Shown here piece after piece: positions 59,196 to 64,000 of a stretch of DNA of 64,000 nt. This stretch comes from an uncultured Eubacteriales bacterium. GTDB taxonomy: Bacteria > Bacillota > Clostridia > Oscillospirales > Acutalibacteraceae. Within the stretch, counting starts at the first letter, position 1; the number at the start of each line of letters is the position of its first letter. A model generated the notes under the pieces. It was given only the letters and a program-made list of their open reading frames with translations, was not told where the DNA came from and did not search any database. Location of the stretch: contig CAKVAX010000001.1 of the NCBI GenBank assembly GCA_934725425.1, forward strand, positions 1 to 64,000. Reading direction: 5' to 3'. The position numbers and the translations under genes are program-made.

Positions 59196-60580
59196 TAAAT
59201 AAAAGTAAAAATAAAGAAAAAATGCCTATTGCAAGCGCAGAAATCCGGATTAAAAATTTTGAAGAAGTAGAACTCGGATATTCGGAAGAAAGCGCTATAA
59301 GCGAAGCTTCACGGTGCCTTGGGTGCAAGAATAAGCCTTGTGTATCAGGTTGCCCGGTAAATGTAAAAATTCCGGACTTTATAAAAAATATAAGAGAAAA
59401 AAATTTTTCAAAATCATACGAAATAATCTGTGAAGATAATTCTTTCCCGGCAATATGTGGTCGTGTTTGCCCTCAAGAAAAACAGTGCGAAAAAAAGTGC
59501 ATCAGAGGTAAATCCGGCGAACCGGTTGCGATTGGCAGATTAGAAAGATTTGTAGCAGACTATAATATTGATAAAAAATACGAAAATTTAAACATAAACC
59601 CAATAAACTCGCATAAAATAGCAGTGATAGGTTGTGGCCCGTCAGGTCTCGCTTGCGCTTCTGAGCTTTTGAAATTTGGCTATGATGTTACGATTTTTGA
59701 AGCTCTTCACGAACCCGGAGGAGTTCTTTCATACGGCATACCGGAGTTTAGGTTACCTAGAAATATTTTGAAAAAAGAGATTGATAAATTAATAAAAAAT
59801 GGGTTGAAAATAGAAAAAAATATTATAATCGGAAAATCTTTATCGATTCAAGATTTATTTAAAAACGGTTTTAAAGCGGTATATACTTCGACAGGAGCAG
59901 GCCTTCCCAGATTCATGAATATACCCGGCGAAGGCTTATCGGGGGTTTACTGTGCAAACGAGTTTCTGACTCGTATAAATTTGATGAAGTCGTACAAAGA
60001 AGAATACGACACACCAATCGTCAAACCCAAAAAAGTCCTCGTTATAGGCGGAGGAAATGTCGCGATGGATGCCGCTCGCTGTGCAAGGAGGCTCGGTAAC
60101 CCCGAAGTTACAATAATGTATCGTAGAACCGAAGATGAAATGCCTGCTCGAAAAGATGAAATCACACACGCCAAAGAGGAAGGAATTGAATTTTTATTTT
60201 TAAGTAATCCCGTGGAGTTTTTTGGAGAAAAAGGAAGAGTCATCGGAGCAAAATATAATAAAATGAAACTCTCCGAAGAGGATAGTACAGGCAGAAAATC
60301 CGTAATTCCGATTTCAGACGAAAAGTTTGATATTTTTGCAGATACTATAATAGTGGCTATCGGAAATGATTCCAATAAAATGATAAAGGAAGCATCGAGT
60401 GAGATAAAATTTGATGACCGAGGAAGAATAATTGCTGATCCGGAGACTTTAAGAACAACTCAGCCCTTTGTGTATGCCGGGGGAGATATCGTTACAGGAG
60501 CCGCTACAGTTATATTGGCCATGGGAGCCGGAAAAAAAGCAGCTAAGCAAATAATGCATGATATAAATAATAGTTTATAA
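59192..60580 (+). CDS. nfnB: NfnB: large subunit (glutamate-synthase-small-chain-like)
   Basis: A 462-residue flavoprotein with the Cys-rich N-terminal iron-sulfur clusters (CLGCKNKPCVSGCPVNVKIPDFI and CGRVCPQEKQCEKKC), an FAD site (VIGCGPSGLACASELLKFGYDV), an NADPH site (VIGGGNVAMDAARCARRLG) and a C-terminal AGGDIVTGAATVILAMGAGK. It resembles GltD, but the NfnA neighbour supports the NfnAB complex. It ends at the stop immediately before the M50 gene's SD. Confidence 0.9.
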   Translation: MINKSKNKEKMPIASAEIRIKNFEEVELGYSEESAISEASRCLGCKNKPCVSGCPVNVKIPDFIKNIREKNFSKSYEIICEDNSFPAICGRVCPQEKQCEKKCIRGKSGEPVAIGRLERFVADYNIDKKYENLNINPINSHKIAVIGCGPSGLACASELLKFGYDVTIFEALHEPGGVLSYGIPEFRLPRNILKKEIDKLIKNGLKIEKNIIIGKSLSIQDLFKNGFKAVYTSTGAGLPRFMNIPGEGLSGVYCANEFLTRINLMKSYKEEYDTPIVKPKKVLVIGGGNVAMDAARCARRLGNPEVTIMYRRTEDEMPARKDEITHAKEEGIEFLFLSNPVEFFGEKGRVIGAKYNKMKLSEEDSTGRKSVIPISDEKFDIFADTIIVAIGNDSNKMIKEASSEIKFDDRGRIIADPETLRTTQPFVYAGGDIVTGAATVILAMGAGKKAAKQIMHDINNSL

Positions 60581-60592
60581 GGTGGATTTATT

Positions 60593-61204
60593 ATTGAATT
60601 TACTATTTTAAATAATAAAGTTAGTTTTAATTTTTATTTCATAGCTATTCTTGTCTTTATGATAATTTCAGATGATTCAGGATTTGTGATTTATGGATTT
60701 CTTTCAGCAATTTTACATGAAATCGGTCACATTTTGGCAATGATGTACTTTGGAAAAAATGTAAAAAAAATAGAATTTGGTTTTGCAAATATAGATTTGC
60801 TGATGGAAGGAAAAAATTTAAACTGTAATTCTTTTGAAACTGTAATCATATTTTTAAGTGGGAGTTTATTAAATTTTTTGATTTCAATATTGTTTAAGAT
60901 TTTATATTCAATTTTCGGATTTACAGTTTTTGATGTTATTTTTTATCAGAATTTATTTTTAGGAATTATAAATTTACTCCCTATTTATTCTTTAGATGGG
61001 GAGTGCCTGATTAGAAAATTTTTGGAAGGTAATTTTAGTGATAAAAACATTGATGCAATTATTTCGGTGACGTCGCTCATATTTACTTTGCCGATATTGA
61101 TTGTCGGATTTTTACTTATATTTCACTCCAAATATAACTTATCACTTTTTTTGGTATGTATTTATCTAATTTCATTTTTTATCTTTAAAAAAGATATATT
61201 TTAA
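60593..61204 (+). CDS. Site-2 (M50) membrane metalloprotease, probable AUU start
   Basis: A membrane protease with the LHEIGHILAMMYFG zinc motif (HExxH) and a NLLPIYSLDGECLIRKF segment with the third ligand Asp, as in SpoIVFB-type site-2 proteases. The first ATG is at 60659. However, the frame is open back to the nfnB stop. The added codons give an IEFTILNNKVSFNFYFIAILVF start typical of the family, and AAGGTGG stands 7 nt before an ATT at 60593. An AUU start is therefore likely. From ATG at 60659 the protein would have 181 residues and lack part of the first helix. Substrate unknown. Confidence 0.7.
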   Translation: MEFTILNNKVSFNFYFIAILVFMIISDDSGFVIYGFLSAILHEIGHILAMMYFGKNVKKIEFGFANIDLLMEGKNLNCNSFETVIIFLSGSLLNFLISILFKILYSIFGFTVFDVIFYQNLFLGIINLLPIYSLDGECLIRKFLEGNFSDKNIDAIISVTSLIFTLPILIVGFLLIFHSKYNLSLFLVCIYLISFFIFKKDIF

Positions 61205-61222
61205 GCTAAAAGGAGAATTTTT

Positions 61223-61729
61223 ATGAGCATGATAGAAGTTAATCCTAAAAAAGACACTTGCATAAATCCTTTTTCTGAAATTGGAACGGATTGGATGTTA
61301 ATTTCTGCCGGAAGCAAAGACAAATTTAATACTATGACCGCCAGTTGGGGAGGACTTGGAATTTTATGGAATAAAAATGTAAGCATTGCTTTTGTAAGAC
61401 CCAAAAGGTATACATTTGAATTTCTTGAAAAATATGATTACTATTCACTTTCGTTCTTTGAACCGAGTTTTAAACCCGTCTTGAAATTTTGTGGAGAAAA
61501 TTCCGGAAGAAATATCGACAAAATAAAACAAACAGGTCTTACACCTATTTTAGACAGTGAAGCCCCGTATTTTAATGAAGCGAAAAAAGTTATGATTTGT
61601 AAAAAGCTTTATTCTCAGTTCGTTGACCCAAATTGCTTCATAGACAAAAGTATTCAGAATAATTATGAAAACAAAGATTATCACAAAATTTATGTCGGAG
61701 AAATAGTGAGTTACAAGGTGAAAAAATAA
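61223..61729 (+). CDS. Flavin-reductase-like FMN-binding protein
   Basis: A 168-residue split-barrel protein: INPFSEIGTDWMLISAG at the N terminus, NTMTASWGGLGILWNKNVSIAFVRPKRYTFEFLEKYDYYSLSFF (FMN-contact and strand region). It belongs to the flavin reductase/DIM6 group that binds FMN. Electron partner and function are not known. ATG at 61223 after AAAGGAG. Two nt separate it from the SDR gene. Confidence 0.78.
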   Translation: MSMIEVNPKKDTCINPFSEIGTDWMLISAGSKDKFNTMTASWGGLGILWNKNVSIAFVRPKRYTFEFLEKYDYYSLSFFEPSFKPVLKFCGENSGRNIDKIKQTGLTPILDSEAPYFNEAKKVMICKKLYSQFVDPNCFIDKSIQNNYENKDYHKIYVGEIVSYKVKK

Positions 61730-61730
61730 T

Positions 61731-62465
61731 ATGAAAAAGACAGTAATAATTACCGGAAGTTCTTCGGGAATAGGCGCCGCTGCTGCCGTAGAGTTTGCAA
61801 AAAACGATTATAATGTGGTAATAAATTATAATAATTCTAAAGAAAAAGCGTTTGAAACCTTAGAAAAAGTGAGAAGCTTCGGCTGCTTGTCCATTGCGGT
61901 GAAGGCGGATGTGTCTAAATTCGAGGAAAGCAAATTTTTAATTGATAAATGCGTAGAACAATTTGGCGGCGTGGATGTTCTTGTAAACAATGCCGGAATT
62001 TCTGAATTTAAACTTTTTACTGATATTTCCGAATTTGATTGGAACAAAATGATTCAAACCAATTTGAGTTCAGCATTTTATTGTTCTCAATTTGCCGTGA
62101 AAGAAATGCTAAAAAAGCATACAGGAAAAATAATTAACATATCCTCAATGTGGGGAATAACGGGCGCCTCCTGCGAAGTACATTACTCAACTGCCAAAGC
62201 AGGAATAATCGGTCTTACCAAGGCTTTAGCCAAAGAGCTTGGTCCGTCAGGAATCAACGTTAATTGCATAGCTCCCGGGGTGATAGACACGCCGATGAAC
62301 GGGAGCTTGTCAGACGAAGATATGGCTGACTTGATAGACAATACGCCTTGCGGCAGAATCGGTACGCCTGAAGAAATAGCTAAATTAATTTTGTTTTTGG
62401 CTTCCGATGAAAGCTCGTTTATTACCGGTCAGGTGATAAGCTCAAACGGTGGGTTTTTAATTTAG
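61731..62465 (+). CDS. SDR oxidoreductase, EF-P 5-aminopentanone reductase type (YmfI)
   Basis: A 244-residue Rossmann enzyme. The cofactor loop is TGSSSGIGAAAA, the NNAG motif is VLVNNAG, the catalytic Tyr/Lys are in HYSTAKAGIIGLTKALAKELG, and Ser is in ISSMWG. The SMWGITGASCEVHYS stretch matches the FabG-like group (YmfI) that reduces 5-aminopentanone on elongation factor P. A role in fatty-acid synthesis (FabG) is the alternative. I favour YmfI from the WGxxGAxxEV context, from memory. It follows the flavin-binding gene directly. Confidence 0.75.
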   Translation: MKKTVIITGSSSGIGAAAAVEFAKNDYNVVINYNNSKEKAFETLEKVRSFGCLSIAVKADVSKFEESKFLIDKCVEQFGGVDVLVNNAGISEFKLFTDISEFDWNKMIQTNLSSAFYCSQFAVKEMLKKHTGKIINISSMWGITGASCEVHYSTAKAGIIGLTKALAKELGPSGINVNCIAPGVIDTPMNGSLSDEDMADLIDNTPCGRIGTPEEIAKLILFLASDESSFITGQVISSNGGFLI

Positions 62466-62783
62466 CTTTTCAACTAAATTGATTGTTTCACTATTTGTTT
62501 TACACAGGATATCGCAAAGTTTTCGAGTTTCTTTATCCATACCGCAATCTATGAAAATTATTTTTGAAGTATGGATATTGTTAGCTTTTTTCAGCTCCAG
62601 TATCACAGTTCTTACAATGAACTCGATATCTTCTTTATGACCTTGTATGGGTATGTAAAAATTTTTTTGAGGGGAAAAGTCGTTTTTTTCATTAAAAAAA
62701 TTATAAATTAAAGAATCGATAATGTCTGAAATTCCAAGTATAATAAAAAATCCAAAAATAATACAGCATACTATGTGGTACAC
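62457..62783 (-). CDS. Small membrane-anchored protein of unknown function
   Basis: A 108-residue protein starting with GTG: one N-terminal hydrophobic helix (IVCCIIFGFFIILGISDII) and a charged cytosolic or extracytosolic domain with no family I recognise (DIEFIVRTVILELKKANNIHTSKIIFIDCGMD). Overlaps the SDR gene's 3' end by 9 nt. Its SD and start sit in the loop of a 12-bp inverted repeat. Confidence 0.5.
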   Translation of the reverse strand: MYHIVCCIIFGFFIILGISDIIDSLIYNFFNEKNDFSPQKNFYIPIQGHKEDIEFIVRTVILELKKANNIHTSKIIFIDCGMDKETRKLCDILCKTNSETINLVEKLN

Positions 62784-62811
62784 AAAATCACCTCAGTTTA
62801 TAGTATGCTGT
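62763..62811 (-). promoter_or_regulatory. Inverted repeat framing the SD and start codon of the small gene
   Basis: ACAGCATACTAT (62763-62774) and ATAGTATGCTGT (62800-62811) are perfect inverse copies. In the minus-strand transcript they form a 12-bp stem whose 25-nt loop holds GAGGTGA and the GTG start. One arm lies in the first codons. Confidence 0.5.
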
Positions 62812-62831
62812 AATTTATTTTTGGGTATAAG

Positions 62832-63056
62832 TTATTTTTGATGAATCTTTTTGGAAGAATCAAATTCTTCGGAAAAAAATAGTGAAATACACCAAACCGA
62901 AGCAATGGCAATTATTGCATATAGAATTCTGCTCGCGATGGAATCTTGTCCGCCGAATATCCAAGCTACGGCATCAAATTGAAAAAAGCCTATTAGTCCC
63001 CAATTCAATCCACCGATTATGCATAAAATTAGTGCAATTTTATTTATTGTTTTCAT
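62832..63056 (-). CDS. DUF378 membrane protein
   Basis: A 74-residue protein with two hydrophobic segments and the DUF378 start (NKIALILCIIGGLNWGLIGFFQFDAVAWIFGG, with the GGLNWGL signature). Function unknown. It is the upstream gene of a minus-strand pair with the 108-residue protein, 48 nt apart. Confidence 0.88.
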   Translation of the reverse strand: MKTINKIALILCIIGGLNWGLIGFFQFDAVAWIFGGQDSIASRILYAIIAIASVWCISLFFSEEFDSSKKIHQK

Positions 63057-63175
63057 TTAACTCACTCCTTATAAAAAAATATATTTATATTATACTCAAT
63101 AATTGAATAAAAAATCAATTTATTATTTTATATACATATATTTACTTGCATATACTTTAAACTCACTTGTATACC

Positions 63176-63204
63176 TTGAATATAGTGCTCTGTTTTGTTA
63201 AAAT
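63176..63204 (+). promoter_or_regulatory. Candidate promoter of miaB
   Basis: TTGAAT (63176-63181), a 17-nt spacer and TAAAAT (63199-63204), 34 nt before the miaB start and its GGAGGA SD. Confidence 0.55.
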
Positions 63205-63238
63205 TATAAGTGGAAATATAGTTTCGGAGGAATAGAAA

Positions 63239-64000
63239 TTGTCAAATTTTTTAAATATTCATGAATACGGAAAGATTCAAGAACAATATTGTAAAAAAAT
63301 AGAAAATTTTTACAACGATTTATATCCCGATAGGAAAAAATTAGCATACGTAAGAACTTATGGTTGTCAGCAAAATGTATCGGACAGCGAAAAATATATA
63401 GGCATGCTTTTGAAAATGGGATTCGAGATAACAAATACCCCTGATAACGCCGATGTCATTCTTCTTAACACTTGTGCTATACGAGAAAATGCCGAAAATA
63501 AGGTGTTTGGAAATATAGGTTGGATAAAAAATATAAAGAAAAATAATAAAAATTTATTCGTCATTGTTTGCGGATGCATGACCGAGCAAGAAGGAATTAT
63601 TAAAAAAATAAAGTCTACTTACTCATTTATAGATTTGGTTTTGGGCACGCATTCCATATACAAGTTTCCGGAATTATTTTATAGTTCTCTTGTTAAAGAA
63701 TCTAAGAATCCGATATTTTCAGGTGATAAAGAAGATTCAATCTTAGAGGGATTTCCCGAATATAAAAACAACAAATTAAAAGCTTTTTTGTCAGTGATGT
63801 ATGGGTGTAATAATTATTGTTCATACTGCATTGTTCCTTATGTTAGAGGCAGAGAGAGAAGCAGAAAGCCTGAGCAAATAGTTTCTGAATTTAAAAAACT
63901 TTTGGACGCTGGGTATAAAGATATTACATTGCTTGGTCAAAACGTAAATTCATATGGAAAAAATTTGGAAGAAAATGTAGATTTTTCGGATTTATTAAAA
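63239..64000 (+). CDS. miaB: MiaB (tRNA-i6A37 methylthiotransferase), truncated by the window end
   Basis: The first 254 residues of MiaB. The N-terminal UPF0004 domain has RTYGCQQNVSDSEKY (first cluster Cys), TCAIRENAENKVFG and CGCMTEQ. The radical-SAM domain carries YGCNNYCSYCIVPYVRGRERSR (CxxxCxxC at about residues 189-197) and LLGQNVNSYG. The TTG at 63239 follows GGAGGAATAG. The remaining part, including TRAM, lies beyond the window. MiaB adds a methylthio group to isopentenyl-A37 of tRNA. Confidence 0.94.
   Translation, partial: MSNFLNIHEYGKIQEQYCKKIENFYNDLYPDRKKLAYVRTYGCQQNVSDSEKYIGMLLKMGFEITNTPDNADVILLNTCAIRENAENKVFGNIGWIKNIKKNNKNLFVIVCGCMTEQEGIIKKIKSTYSFIDLVLGTHSIYKFPELFYSSLVKESKNPIFSGDKEDSILEGFPEYKNNKLKAFLSVMYGCNNYCSYCIVPYVRGRERSRKPEQIVSEFKKLLDAGYKDITLLGQNVNSYGKNLEENVDFSDLLK

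Noticed and set aside
62882..63106. 74-residue plus-strand ORF antisense to DUF378
   Set aside because: Covers the antisense of a recognised gene; no SD.

Overview
The window looks like a chromosomal segment of a low-GC anaerobic Firmicute of the class Clostridia, probably near the Oscillospiraceae. The base composition is strongly AT-rich. Shine-Dalgarno sites are strong, with many TTG and GTG starts. MurE carries the DNPR motif of meso-diaminopimelate ligases. The ylxM-ffh-rpsP-khpA-rimM-trmD order is typical of Firmicutes, and NfnAB is typical of anaerobes. I see no insertion sequence, prophage, CRISPR array or rRNA. Most of the window is a compact housekeeping chromosome. Genes that resemble effectors, toxins or bacteriocins are scattered singly among the operons, which suggests a host-associated or competitive lifestyle (inference).

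Layout. 1-4.3 kb: minus-strand DNA replication/uptake (holA, comEC), a phosphoribosyltransferase and a HIT protein. 4.6-5.7 kb: azlCD amino-acid exporter. 5.7-7.3 kb: a lysine-rich coiled-coil protein with a C-terminal membrane hairpin. 7.6-11.8 kb: a type II topoisomerase pair (parE/parC type). 11.8-21.4 kb: a long nucleoside-salvage block (deoB, a YczE-like membrane protein, deoD, a BMP-type nucleoside ABC importer, deoC, pdp), followed by ligA. 23.5-26.1 kb: a large exported protein of unknown function with a three-fold internal repeat. 26.3-34 kb: murE, murF, folE, rsmA, murD, a catalytically decayed amidase with an SH3 domain, and a polysaccharide deacetylase. 34.1-35.6 kb: a eukaryotic-like protein kinase behind a consensus promoter. 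35.7-39.3 kb: the SRP/ribosome-maturation operon. 39.5-43.8 kb: an HPr-like protein with Cys in place of His15, a secreted ADP-ribosyltransferase, a hexapeptide-repeat acyltransferase and a PhoR/PhoB-like two-component pair. 44.3 kb: an initiator tRNA-Met. 44.4-51.3 kb: a lipoprotein, an XRE regulator, small exported proteins, fumarase, malic enzyme, LuxS and a cupin. 51.4-56.5 kb: ileS, lspA, a GHL10-like glycosidase and rpe. 57.2-58.2 kb: two near-identical tandem genes for peptides with a double-glycine leader. 58.3-64 kb: nfnAB, a site-2 protease, a flavin-reductase-like protein, an SDR enzyme, small membrane proteins and the 5' part of miaB.

How the genes work together. The importer feeds nucleosides to DeoD and Pdp. 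DeoB and DeoC then carry the pentose phosphates to glyceraldehyde 3-phosphate and acetaldehyde, and rpe, malic enzyme, fumarase and NfnAB fit the same fermentative, salvage-based metabolism. MurD/E/F, the deacetylase and the amidase relic belong to the envelope.

Most interesting items: the duplicated GG-leader peptides (possible two-component bacteriocin or RiPP), the ADP-ribosyltransferase and kinase pair of candidate effectors, the repeat-bearing exported protein, the Cys15 HPr, the probable AUU start of the M50 protease, an RBS-in-loop hairpin at 62.8 kb, and two short leader ORFs with good SD sites in front of SD-less pentose-metabolism genes (deoD and rpe).
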